A DNA stretch of 64,000 nt from the NCBI GenBank assembly GCA_916048095.2, contig OU696595.1:1831795-1895794 (forward strand), written 5' to 3'. Of this stretch, positions 10,253 through 22,600 are shown piece after piece. Every line of letters begins with the position of its first letter. Position 1 is the stretch's first letter. The notes below the pieces were generated by a model. It made no database searches and had not been told where the DNA came from. It was given only the letters and a program-made list of their open reading frames with translations. Position numbers and translations under genes: made by a program. Source of the stretch: Sacculina carcini. Its lineage: Eukaryota; Arthropoda; Thecostraca; Sacculinidae.

Positions 10253-11212
10253 CACATCACGATCTGTGGACGTTGCTCATCCGAACGGCACACCGCTGCT
10301 GATTGCAAAGGGGAATATTTCTGTGTCAATTGCAGGAGCAGCGGTCATGCGTCTTCGTCGCGTGACTGCCCGGAATGGCTGAAGGAGAAGGAGATTTTGG
10401 CCATTCGCGCTGCCCAGCGCTGCAGTTTCGGCGAGGCGCGTGCTGTGTATCGCAGCTCGCATCCGTCGGGCCCGTCCTTTGCCGGCACCGTCAAACTGTC
10501 AGCTCAACCTCCACAGTCTGTCGACTCGTTTCTCGAGAAGCTGACAGTTGGCGATTTTCTCAAGCTGGCTGGACGAATGGGCTTGAAGCTGGTTGTACCA
10601 GAGGCTGACAAACTTGAGAATGAGCCAACACAGGTTGATCGGCGGTCTGAGGGGACTGCCGTGCCGCGGTCGCCAACAGCCGCATCCCAGCGGTCCCAGG
10701 CGTCCGCGACCCAGCGGCCCCAGACGGCCGCAACCCAGCGGCCCAAGGCTGCCGCTCCCCAGCAGCTTGAAAAGGCTGCTGAGCGGCGACCTCAGCGGGT
10801 CGCCGATCGGCCGGTCAACCGGCCGATGGACCGCGCTGGCAAATCGGCAGCGATGCCGGTTAGTCAGGGCGGCAAAAAACCGGCCGCTCAGCAGGCTTCC
10901 AAGCCAGCAGAGCGGTCGTCTCCGAACCGGAGGAAATCCGGAGACTGGACGGTGGTTCAGCACAAGAGCCGCCGTTCGGTCAAGTCAGCCTCGCCGAGGA
11001 GTGACCGGCGAGCATCTCCCGGTCACAAAGCGAGCGCGGTCCCTGCATCTCCGCGCTCGGCGGTTGCTAGCGCACCACCTTCCGCACACGACGGAGCGAC
11101 TACCACCACTGCCATGGAGGTGGAGAGTTCCTCTAAGCGGAAGCTCTCGGCCTCTCCAAGTGGGTCCCCACCTGACGCGGAGAGAGGACGATCGGCCAAG
11201 CGATGCGATTAG
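10253..11212 (+). CDS. LINE ORF1, zinc-knuckle protein (5'-truncated)
   Basis: The frame is open to TAG at 11210-11212. Two cysteine-rich knuckles near 10260-10370 (CGRC...H..DC and CVNC...H...DC) are followed by a long Pro/Ala/Gln/Arg-rich low-complexity tail with repeated QRPQ/AA units and basic serine stretches. Retrotransposon ORF1 proteins of this kind bind element RNA. The natural N-terminus is not seen because the viral fragment abuts the first knuckle. The tail has strong G+C bias compared with the AT-rich flanks. Confidence 0.7.
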   Translation, partial: HITICGRCSSERHTAADCKGEYFCVNCRSSGHASSSRDCPEWLKEKEILAIRAAQRCSFGEARAVYRSSHPSGPSFAGTVKLSAQPPQSVDSFLEKLTVGDFLKLAGRMGLKLVVPEADKLENEPTQVDRRSEGTAVPRSPTAASQRSQASATQRPQTAATQRPKAAAPQQLEKAAERRPQRVADRPVNRPMDRAGKSAAMPVSQGGKKPAAQQASKPAERSSPNRRKSGDWTVVQHKSRRSVKSASPRSDRRASPGHKASAVPASPRSAVASAPPSAHDGATTTTAMEVESSSKRKLSASPSGSPPDAERGRSAKRCD

Positions 11213-14200
11213 GTACCTGTGCTACCTGGTTGTCAGTGTATATGTGCCTTTTTAACGGGATTATTTATTTGTATTTTATTCTATTATATTTATTTTTATT
11301 CCATTTTACAATATAATATTAGAGGTATTAGACCGAATTTTAATGATTTACTGCATATTTTACACTCCCGACAATCATCGATTTTAGCAATACAGGAGAC
11401 TAAGCTTTTAAATTCTTCGTATTTTAGTATTCAGGATTTTAATGTTTTTAGATATGATAATCCCAGCTCGACTATAGCCCACGGCGGGGTTATGCTGGCT
11501 GTTCGCACCAGTGTACCCTGTCGCCGCCTGCATATTCAGTCAGATTAGCAGGTGGTTGCGGTTCGGTGCTGGCTGGGTGGTAGGGAGGTGAGTGTGTGCT
11601 CATTGTACCTGCCGCCTGGTCGCCCGTTCCCAAGGGCTGACGTCGAGTTTTTAATTAGTTCACTTCCACCCCATTTTTACGTGTTAGGCGATTTTAATGC
11701 TCACAGCCCTTTTTGGGGTTGAGATGCATATTGTAGCCGTGGTTATATTATGGAGGATATTTTAACTGTTTTAGAAATTGGTATTTTAAACACAGGCACA
11801 TATACGCATTGCACCATGCCATCGGGAAGCATGTCCGCTCTGGACCTCAGTCTGTGCAGTCCCAGTCTGCAGGCATCCACGAGCTGGACCGTTGAGAATA
11901 GTCTGTATGGGAGTGACCACTTCCCTATATGGATCTGTCTCAATGAGGTACCCAGGTTGGGAACACGACCACCGAGATGGAATTTCAAACGAGCTGATTG
12001 GGTCCGCTATGATTACTTGACACTGGAAGCCATGGGCAACCCCACACTTCGACCCAGTGTCGAAGATTTTACTGAGGCCATTGTCACCTGTGCCAAACAG
12101 AGCATTCCGCGTACGGCATCGCGTCCCCGGTGGCGTCCTGTCCCTTGGTGGACAGACCCGTGTTCTGCGGCGTTGCGAGAGCGACGTCGTTGCTGGGGTC
12201 GCTTCCGGCGCAACAGCACGGTGGCAAACATGCTTTGCTTTCGCCACGCTCGCGCACAGGCTCGATGGACCTTTCGCGAGGCGAAGCGGGCCTCGTGGGT
12301 GTCCTATGTGTCCAGCATTAATCGGCATTGTCCTATATCCACCATATGGGACCGTATAAAGCGCATCTCTGGGAAGTACCGTCCCAATCCACTGCCTTCT
12401 CTGAAGATCAGTGGTGTGGACGTGATAAATCCGGAGCATGTTGCTGACGAAATTCGCCGATATTTAGCGGAGCGCTGTCGTGCAAACGTAGACGACCCTG
12501 ATTTTGCGGCGATCAAACGGCAGTGCGATAGATCACCCGTTGATTTCTCCACCAACTGTCAGCTGCCAATCAACAGCGATTTTTCAGCATCTGAGCTGAG
12601 AACAGCCTTGCGATCGCTTCGCGATGTGGCTGAAGGCCCTGATGAGGTTCACAACCTCATGCTGAAACGTCTGTCGCCCGCAGTGCTGTCCACTTTGCTG
12701 CAGGTCTTCAATGATCTGTGGAATGGTGGACAGTTTCCAGCCTCCTGGCGACGGGCAATCGTGATACCCATCACAAAACAGGGCAAATCGGGTGATCACC
12801 CGTCTGACTATCGCCCTATATCGCTGACCTCCAGTCTCTGCAAACTGTTCGAGAAAATGGTTTGCAGACGGCTGGTATGACTTCTGGAACGCGGTCGGCT
12901 GTTCAATGATGCTCAGTGCGGATTTCGCCAGGGTCGCTCAACGTTAGACCACTTGGTGACCATTGACTCTCGCGTACGTGAAAGTTACGCGCGAGGTCAC
13001 CACGTCGGGGCGATATTCTTTGACATCGAGAAGGCATATGACACCACATGGCGGCATGGTATTCTTCGCAAACTGCATCGCTGTGGTGTCAGAGGCAACA
13101 TGGGGAGTTTCGTACACAATTTCCTTTTGCACCGCACATTCTGTGTGCGTGTGGGGAACTCCTTGTCTCGTCCGTTCGATCAGGCAGAAGGCGTTCCACA
13201 GGGTAGTGTGCCCAGCGTGGCCCTTTTTGCTATAATGATCAACGACATTGACAATCATTTGCCTCCCTCGATCGGACGGTCTCTATTTGTGGACGATTTT
13301 GCCGTATGGTGTTCTTCCCGCAGCACTGTTGCTGTCCAGCGTCAACTGCAGCTAGCGGTGAATAAAATAGAGACTTGGGGAACGCGTAACGGCTTCCGCT
13401 TCTCCACGTTCAAAACGATCGGTGTACACTTCTGCCGCCGTCGAGGTGCCTGCCCTGACATGGAAGTGGAATTGTACGGCAGTGCTGTCTCATTCCAACG
13501 CACGGTTCGGTTTTTAGGGGTCACGTTGGACTCGCGCTTGACCTACACCGACCATATTTCACAGCTGAGAACCACATGTCTAAAGGCACTGAATGTGCTG
13601 AAGACTGTTTCCCGCATGCGGTATGGAGCAGATCGACAGTCCCTTCTCCTTCTGTACCGCTCGTTAGTCAGGTCGCGTCTCGATTACGCAAGCATTGTAT
13701 ATGATTTGGCTTCGGAGTCAGCAAGAAGCCGTTTGAATGTCGTACACCACGCAGGGATACGCATTGCCAACGGCGCGTTTCGCACTTCGCCAATCGTCAG
13801 CCTCCTCGTTGAGGCTGATGAGGCTCCGCTGGCGCTCCGTCGTCAAGAGCTGGGCATGCGTTATTCTTGCAAGCTGACAAGCACCCATGAAAACCCCGCG
13901 TATGACGTGGTATTTTCCCAGCATGTGCCTGAGCAGCAGCACCTTCCAGGACCTCAGTGTTCTGTGCTGTTTTGCAGCAAAATGAAGACACTGCTGGAGT
14001 CATGCGGGATGGGTGCTAACGACGTCCTCAGACAAGAATACACGGCGGAGTCACCCTGGGAATTGGTCACACCCGAGGTTGACGTCTCGCTAGCAGCTCG
14101 GCCGAAACACCGTACAGTGCCCAGTGTGCTTCGCTCAAACACACTGGAGCGAATTCATTCTTACGGACGGTATACTGCCGTGTACACCGATGGATCTAAG

Positions 14201-14599
14201 TCGGCCAGAGGTGTGGGTTGTGCGTTTGTAAGTGGAGGTACGTGCCGCTCGAGCACGCTGCCACCGAGCGCCTCCATTTACACGGCTGAACTTCACGCTA
14301 TCCTGCTGGCCCTGGTTTTTATTCGCTCATCTTCTTTTTCATTGTTTTTAGTTTTATCTGACTCCCTTAGTGCTTTAACTTCATTATCGTCTTTCTCCTT
14401 ACATCATCTTATACAGAGGATTTTTATCTCTCTTGACATCATCCACCACCAGGGCAAGCGTGTAAAGTTCTGCTGGATTCCGGCCCATATTGGTATTTTG
14501 GGCAACGAGCGAGCTGACAGAGCCGCAAAAAGAGCTGCTGAACGAGACTTATATTCATTTTATTTTAACTTTCCCATTCCGTATTCGGACTTTTATCCT

Positions 14600-14600
14600 A

Positions 14601-14678
<78 letters not shown>

Positions 14679-15956
14679 TAGCGACAAGTTCCGCACTTCG
14701 TGCGGTTATGGTCGCTAGTAGATCCGCACTACGTGCGTCTCGAAAATAACAAGTGTAACCACATATAATTCAATAAGTAGTGTAGGCATATAAAATTCAA
14801 GTGTTCATACTCACATTGAGTCGGATACGCGCTTCAACTATTAGTGCCAAAGGCACGCGAATATTGGTATTATGGTTCTGGTATGTTTAACCAGCCTGCG
14901 ACAGAATCGCCGTCTGATCATCAAAATGTTGCACAATCCGTGTGCACGACATTATATAAGTTCGCATCGCACATACAGACGCACACGCATACAAACACTG
15001 GCTGCACACGTGTTCGTTCATAGAATTTCGGCACACGGACACACATACCAATACAAAATGCAAAACGGTATCGTGTGTGCAATTCCTGGGAAGAATTGCA
15101 AAATTATGCAAGAACAGTTCGCAGAAAAGATGTGGTGGCAATCTGGCAGAGAAGTTTCTAGCAATCGCTCAACTGAATGACAAAAGTGTGTAGAATAAAG
15201 GTAAAAAACAAACACCAATAGAAAAATATATGATAATTACAATTACAATATTGGTAAGCTACACATATACACTTGAAAAACGCTTCTGGAACACGCACAT
15301 GCACGACGATGTACTTAATTAAACACTCCATTTTACTACGCACTCTGCACGCCACTGTGCATTTGCAAACGCTCGCTGCAATGCACGTGAGTCATGGTAT
15401 ATCGACACACAGACACACACACCGATATATACATCAGTGTGCCGTTCTGTAAACTGTGTATGTATGTGTGCGTGTGTGTGTACGTGTACCTGTATGTGTA
15501 TGTGTGTGTGTGTGCATCTATGTCAGTGTGTATGTGTGTGTGTGTGTACATGTATGTCAGTGTGTATGTGAGTGTGTGTGTGCCTGAGGTGGCAATCTCG
15601 CATGGGCGTTTCTAGCAATCGCTCAACTGAATGGCGCAGTGTGTAGAATAATGGTGAAAAACAAACACCAGTAGAAAAATAAATGTTAATTACAATTACA
15701 ATATTGGTAAGCTACACATATCCACTCGAAAAACGCCTGTGGAACACACACATGCACGACAATGTACTTATTTAAACACTCTGTTTTACTACGCACTCTG
15801 CACGCCACTGGGCATTTGCAAACGCTCGCTGCAAACGCTCGCTGCAATGCACGTGAGTCATGGCATATCGACACACAGACACACACACCAATATATATAC
15901 ACCAATGTGCCGTTCTGCACACACACTCACACACGTACGTTGAGCTTTATTATTAT

Positions 15957-16030
<74 letters not shown>
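14600..16030. mobile_element. Insertion bounded by (AT)n tracts, with hairpins and tandem core
   Basis: (AT)n tracts at about 14606-14676 and 15957-16026 flank a core of roughly 1.28 kb with no coding potential. The left core edge is a nested hairpin: ACTAGCGAC (14677-14685) pairs with GTCGCTAGT (14711-14719), enclosing CCGCAC/GTGCGG (14691-14705). A second small hairpin follows at about 14724-14736. The core holds two direct repeats of about 300 bp. This resembles Helitron/Helentron-derived or 'pearl'-type elements known from marine invertebrates, but class is uncertain. It lies between RNase H and CCHC of the LINE ORF2. Confidence 0.55.
15130..15900. repeat. Two tandem direct repeats of about 300 bp with (CA/TG) linker
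   Basis: The segments at about 15130-15435 and 15588-15890 share runs such as TCTAGCAATCGCTCAACTGA and ATTACAATATTGGTAAGC and the same order throughout. They are separated by a TG-rich stretch (15445-15580). The second copy has a duplicated GCAAACGCTCGCT element. This forms the tandem core of the inserted element. Confidence 0.8.
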
Positions 16031-16609
16031 CATCGTTTTATCCGTTCTCGCTGGCAGCTCTCCTGGGACGAATGTGGTTCTAACAAATTAAAAGCTGTGA
16101 AGCCCGAAATAGGACATTGGATGTGCTCTTGTCGCCGGAAGAGGTCCGAGGAAGTGGCGCTCTGTCGTCTGCGTGTGGGTCACACGTACGATACGCATCG
16201 CCATCTTCTACTCGGACAACCTGAACCCACGTGCAGCGCATGTAATGCACGTCTCTCCGTGCAGCACATCCTGGTGGAATGCCCATCATTCTCAGAGGCG
16301 CGTCAACGTTTTCTTGAATCCGTTCGGACTATTCACGACGTTCTCGGACAGGAGCAATCGGCGGTCATTGAGGGCCGCATTTTTTAGTTTTTACGGCTTT
16401 TGCTTTTTAGAATTATTAAGTGAGTTTTATTTCTTGACTTTCACATTCATTTTGTTCACTATCACACTTATTTATTTCATCATTCCATTCCTCATGTCCA
16501 TCATTTTAGGGTGTTTGGGCTGTGAATAGACTGGGGGGTGCCGTATGGTCCCAGAGGCCGGTGCACCCCATAAACACAAATAACGAACGAACGAGACACT
16601 TTGTATTTA

Positions 16610-19120
16610 GGGCTAGCAAATCCACCACAACAAATCTGATGAGTTTCTACAAAAAAATAACGATGACAGTGCAAGAAAGATAAGGCTGGGTAGATACAAT
16701 TTACATGGATTTCGAAAAGGCGTTGATAAGGTGTCTCACAAAAAAATTGTTGTTCAAGCTAAGCAAATACGGAGGAATTCAAGGCAATTTACTGAACTGG
16801 ATAAGAGATTTCTTGGAGAATAGAATGATGAGAACATGCTTGAGAGAAAGAAAGTCATCAGGGGCAACAGTCAAAAGCGGAGTACCTCAAGGAACAGTTT
16901 TGGCACCAATCTTTTTTCTGGTGTATATATACGATATAAAAGAAGTTCAACGACACTGTACATATATGAACATGTTCGCTGATGACATAAAGATTCAACA
17001 AACTGTCAAAACAGAAGAAGACTGCAAACGTTTACAACTATATCTGGACAATCCGAACTCATGGATCTGAATCTGACTCTGCCGTAGATTGGAGTGGTGC
17101 GGAGTTGAGTCTTCCTGGTTCAACAGTTATCTGAGCAAACGGACACAAATTGTGCGCGGCGGAACTGTCACACTCCCAATAGAATATGGCGTTCCTCAAG
17201 GCTCTGTTCTCGGCCCGCTGTTATACTTGGTAGCTGTCAACGACCTGATGTGCCACATACCATACGGTCAAATGTTCGCGTACGCCGACGATATTCAACT
17301 AGTCATCACTTCACCCCAGGAACAACTTTCGAGAAATGGAATCTACGAGGCGGAACGTCAGTTGGAGATTAGTTTGCGAGCTGCTACACACTGGTACAAT
17401 GCAAACGGGCTAAAGATAAACGCCAAAAAGACAAAAACCATGGTATGCGGCACGCAATCGTCGCTCTCGAACTTGCCTCTAAGCGCCAGACTCAACAAAG
17501 TCACCGAAATGAAAGTATTGGGCGTCATTGTTGATGAGACTCTCAGTTGGAGCGCGCACGTGTCACACGTCGTCAGATGCTGCAGCGCTGTGCTGGTCAC
17601 AATCGCCAAACTGAGAAAAACGCTCAGCACGCCGATCGTTAAATCCCTGGTGGCCTCCTACGTTTTCTCTAGGCTGCGATACTGTCTTCCGGTCTGGGGA
17701 GGCCTCAGACAACAGGACTCGGAAAGAGTGAGTCGATTGTTGCGATTTGCGGCTAGAGTTGTTTACGACATTGCGAAATACGACCACGTGTCCATAGCGT
17801 TGCGCAACTCTGGCTGGCCCTCCTTCAGTGACATGAGAACAAAACGCGACATTAAGGCTGTCGTATGAGCGCTGCGAGAACCGCCATCTTCCTACAGTTT
17901 GGCTCAGTTGTTCAGCTACAGAAGCAACGTATCGGCAAGGAGCACCAGAGCCACTGCGTCCGGAGAGTTGCAGCTTCCGCGAGTCAGACTGCGACTGCCG
18001 CGAGCATACAAAGCGACAGTTTCGGTGCCGAGCAGCCTACTCTTATAACCGTCTCACATCAGTTTGATTTTGTTTTATTTTTTGCACGCGTACTTTCTTA
18101 GCTCTACAACATAATTTTACATGTATATGCGTATATAAATGTATATATGTATATAATGATGCATGTTTATATATACGATGTGTATGTCTATGTATGTGTG
18201 TATGTATACGTTATGTATATGTGTATATATGTATATTGCCACATCTCTGATCATTTTCACACATCACATCGTTCATGTATATTATTAATACTTGACCATG
18301 AATTTCAAATCTGTTTTCGATTTTTAATTGTTACATGCGCTGAAAAACCACCATGTGGAGCAGTATGTTGTGTGAAATACAAATACAAATACATGGAGTA
18401 AAAAATGGCAAATGAATTTCAATAGAGAGAAATGTTACATCATCAGGTTTGGCAAAGGAATGAGAAGGCCAAATTGGAGATACCGAATAGAAAAATCAGT
18501 CCTGAAAGAGACAGATGTTGTGAAAGATTTGGGAATCAAAATAAATTCGGATCTGACACCAGAAAAACACATAAACGACATAGTCCGAAAAGCAAACTAC
18601 AAAGTAGCAAACATGAAAGTGGCGTTTACATACATGGATTCTGACATATGCAGTATGTGTGTGGAGCCCACACCTGAAAAAAACATATTGAAAAACTAGA
18701 AAAGGTGCAAAGATCAATGACGAAATGGACGCCAGAATTAAGAAAGATTGGACATGAGGAGAGATTGGAGAGAGTGAACTTGCCTACACTCAAAGATAGA
18801 AGAGAGAGAGGAGACATGATAATGATCTACAAGTGTCTTACAGGCAAAGAAGACATCCACGTTGACAAATTATTTTAAATATCAACATCTAAGCGAGGAC
18901 AAGATAAAAAGCTTCTACAAAAGAGGATTCGCAGGGACGTGGAGAAATACAGTTTTCCAAACCGTTGCATCAATCAGTGGAATAATATACCGGCAAACAT
19001 AACAGACCAAAGGACAATAAAACAATTCAAAGAACGTTATGACAACTGGAAGGCGGGACCCACGAGTCTCTGACTCTGTCTCGCCTTGAACAACTCGGTG
19101 AGAAACAACTCGGTGAGAAA
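16610..19120 (+). mobile_element. LINE B copy, interrupted by LINE C
   Basis: Part 1 (16610-17065) covers RT from the TNLMSFY region through YMDFEKA, GVPQGTVLAP and FADD. Part 2 (18398-19120) covers the thumb and C-terminal region (FNREKC, DLGIKINSDL, RRERGD, KYSF). Joined across the insert the frame is continuous (the codon after TGG is AGT). One base is missing near 16726 and stops are present near 18700 and 18878. The 3' end has repeated CAACTCGGTGAGAAA near 19090. Dead copy. Confidence 0.8.
17066..18391 (+). mobile_element. LINE C, 5'-truncated, nested in LINE B
   Basis: The RT fragment 17089-17868 has GVPQGSVLGP and YADD (near 17282), then the thumb and a C-terminal tail in another frame to about 18050. 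A 3' UTR with TATA/TGTA-rich sequence ends in an AAATAC tandem tail. CATGGA occurs at 17060-17065 and again at 18392-18397, flanking the element exactly and marking a 6-bp target-site duplication. It is a clear case of nested 5'-truncated insertion. Confidence 0.85.
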
Positions 19121-19212
19121 CACCCAATCACAAATCATACAAACACTAACACAGCTATTGACACATTGACACAATGACACACATACTGACACACATAAAC
19201 ACAGATACTAAC

Positions 19213-19577
19213 TTGTTGGTCCTCGCAGGCCAGATGAAGCGGTGTGTTGCCATGTTTATCTGTCAGAGCAGTGAGGCAAGTGCTGCCATCTATACCAGAT
19301 ACGGCCAGCAGTTGTTGTATTACTGTCACGTGACCCAGGCAGCTGGCACGATGTAGCGCTGTTATGCCGTACCTGTCAGCACGTGCTGCACTGGCTCCGT
19401 GTCGCAATAATAACTCCACTATCTGACAACCACACACACGTATAAACATACAGACACACGCATATAGACATACAATCAAATACACACACATACGCAGAGA
19501 TACATACACACACACACATACATACAGACATAGGGACAAATACACACACACATATACATACACACACACATATACAT

Positions 19578-19620
<43 letters not shown>

Positions 19621-22600
19621 CAGATAGGGACAAATACACCAAAAGTACGCACAGACACATACAGACATACGTAAATACATACATACATATACACAGACAG
19701 AACAAACCTAGTGTACCAAAAATACACAGAGAAACGGAGATGTTTTATAAAAGGAGCAGCTGTAACCGCGTTGTTTGTTGTTGGTGTGGTAGTGTTGTGG
19801 AGTAGGCCTCTTGAAGTTATTTCAAGCGATAACACTTGAGTGCCAATTCCAAACACAAGTTGATTATTGAATAAATGTATTGCATCGTGATCCTATCTCT
19901 GTGTTACCGTTCCTATATCTGTTGTTGCTACTCCTATCTGTCCCAATGCTCTCTCTCCTATGTTATATTCCCAATGATACCGCTAACTAGCGCCGGCTAC
20001 TACACCATCCAGCTGCAAGCTGTGCACGGCCTCATTAATTACGCAGACAGGTCAGCACAGTACACTACAACAAGTACGTGAGTGGAATACGCATTTCTAT
20101 GCTGGTCACTACGCAAGCAGTTTCTATGTTACAAACACATGTAGAAGCATCCGCGTGGGTAGCCACGGTGGTTACAGTTATTGATGTGTGTGTGTGTGTG
20201 TACGACCAATGCTCTACTTTCTATTGCTAGCCTACTGTTGCCATAAATTTACACAGTGTACAGTGAAAACAAAAAACGATTGTTAAATAAAGATATAAGA
20301 ATAAAATCTATATACAACACCGCATGAAATATACACATTGTTACATCACAACTAGGAGGTCGTTCGAGCGAATGTGAGCCACTAGAACTCATACACGGCC
20401 ATGCTATTGTGTAGACAAAGTGGGACAATGCATCTCCGCACTGATGATGTTTTGTACGCGTGCGATGTGTCTTGATGATGATGTACGATGTCGGACGGTG
20501 ACAGACACCCAGTCGGTTCAGGACACAGGCGGCATGTGGGCTGAATCATCGTAGTGAGTCGCCAGAACTGCTGTAACGTGTTTCAGTGGTTTGCCATGAT
20601 AGATTGGTAGATTGCGATGTTGATAAGTGACTCAGTCCCGTCGTCATTATGGTGTGTGTCAGCTCTATCACTCAACATTCAGTCGTCATTATTGTGTGTG
20701 TCAGATCTATCACTCAACATTCAGTCGTCATTATTGTGTGTGTCAGCTCTAACACTCAACATTCAGTCGTCATTACTCGACAGTCAGTCATTTACTATGT
20801 AGCTTTAGCTGGTGCGCGTGTTATTGTGTGCGTCTGTGTGTTTGGTTTAGGTTTCTTGCGCGCGCTTATGTGTGTGTGTGTGTACAGTGTAATGTGTATG
20901 CCTGCTTGTTCATCAGAACATTTGCGCACAGCAATGAGGTGTACGTAAATGCGTGTTGGTGTGTGCGTGTTATGTGTGCTGTAGTGTGTCTTTCGCTCAT
21001 CGATGCTTGTGTGGTTTTGTTCACTTGATTGTCATTCGTGTGTCTGTGCTCGTGTGTGCGGCTGAACAATTATACTCCGCGCCAAAAGGTGTTAGCATTT
21101 TCAGTCGCTACAACTATAACAACTGATCAATCTTACTAACTACTCATGAACCACGCACTATGAACTGTGCTCTAATGACAACCATTAAGATCTACGACTT
21201 AACTATAACACCAATAACACCACTAACTGTAACTGTTCCCTGGCGAGGTGAAACGGTTGGGTTCGTTTCTTAAAGTGACAGCCCAATTGTCGCAATGCGG
21301 GTTTTGTGTGCGCGCAGCCGTACAGTTTTCTGTGCTGGCCGTGACTGCGATAACCTGTGTGTGGCGGCCGGACCTGCGGTGTGCCAGCCGGGGTCGTGAG
21401 GCTTTGCCCCCGCAAAATTACACGCGGACACAGCCTTGTCCACTGCTGTGTTTAAATGCGTAATTATATATACTAACTGTACCACTGATAAAGACTGGAC
21501 AAAGTGTATCAGTGTGGACATATACGCCGACATATTATATATATATGTGAGCGGTTACATAAATCTGTTACACCGATTATGTGAGTGTACAATTATGTTA
21601 ATACTGCAGTGTGGGGTCGTTCATGTCATTATGCAGGGGTGAGCCAGGTGGATACACGTAGTGGGGATTATGTCCCAGCTTCTTGTCACCACGCATGTCA
21701 TTCTGGTCTTCATCGTGAGTGAATGCTGCCGGTCCTCCATGGTGGAGGTTGTAGAGAAACACGCGACCGTCTTGTAATGGCATTCTCCCCCAGCGGTAAT
21801 GTAGCGCCTCGTCGGGCTGGGCATTGACGGGTTTATGCGGGGTTATGTATATCTGTAATAAGTTCCTTTAGTTTTGCGAGGCTCGGCAGGTGCTTGACTT
21901 CACACATCCGAACAACTTTGTCTTGGGTGGCCATTTTGGTACATTTCTAGTTGATACCGCAGTAAAATGCCGATGGGTGAAATATATAACGGTTCCCGTG
22001 TGACACTTCCTAAAGGGGCACTCTCCCATTCCACTGATAATTCTAACACATCATGGGAATGACGTCGTTATACCAGTTGCGCGATGCCAAAATTATGACG
22101 TGACATGAGGGTAATTGTCAGTCAGCGCCGTGTGTCAGTCAATCGTACAGGAGATGTTGTTAAGTCGGTGTTGCGTTGAGTTGACAGGACCTGACAGTTG
22201 ATCTTTAGTGACAGCTCAGTATTCCTAACTTAATGTTGTCATAAATTTACCCAGTCCTCAGTGAGAACATTAAAGGAGATTTATATAAAGATATAAGAAT
22301 AAAATCTATTTTCAACACCGCATCAAATATGAACATTGCTACAACAGCACAAGAATACAACTATATAATTACAAATATAAGGTACCGTATATTTCGGCGT
22401 ATAAGGCGACCGTCAGATAAGACGAGGTACAAAATTAGAGCAAATTGTTATGCATTTATCATATATCGGTTGTATAAGACGACTGCTAAATGACAAAACC
22501 ATGTTTGTTTGGCCTAGGCTAGTGTGCGAGTGCCAAGCTGTAGTAGCCAATCCTCACTTGATGTTCTTTGCGAGTTTGTTATAAAAGCATGGGGTAATAT

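Larger units (their letters stand above)
11310..16387 (+). pseudogene. LINE ORF2: endonuclease, RT, RNase H, CCHC (interrupted)
   Basis: The endonuclease shows IQETKL near 11390, GDFN near 11690 and SDHFP near 11915. RT contains GVPQGS near 13190 and the catalytic F-V-D-D at 13286-13297 (V in place of the usual A). RNase H shows YTDGS near 14185, TAELHA near 14280, SDSLSAL near 14360 and the WIPAH...NERAD box near 14475. The terminal CCHC (CSAC...H...C) starts at 16232. In-frame stops: TAG 11546, TGA near 11719, TGA 12878. The reading frame is otherwise kept up to the insertion at about 14600 and again after about 16030. Not functional. Confidence 0.85.
10253..16592 (+). mobile_element. RNase H-bearing LINE (I/Nimb-like), split by an insertion
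   Basis: ORF1 has CCHC knuckles. ORF2 has apurinic endonuclease, RT, RNase H and a terminal CCHC, the organisation of the I superfamily (I, Nimb, R1, LOA). The 3' end has GGTGCACCCCATAAAC followed by a TAACGAACGAACGAG-type tail ending near 16592. ORF2 is in one frame with three in-frame stops, so decay is by point mutation. An insertion bounded by (AT)n tracts separates RNase H from the final CCHC. The 5' part is replaced by, or fused to, a viral fragment. Confidence 0.85.

Noticed and set aside
14600..14680. Coding of Tyr-Ile repeats at the end of the LINE ORF2
   Set aside because: This is an (AT)n tract at the border of an insertion and not part of the RNase H protein.
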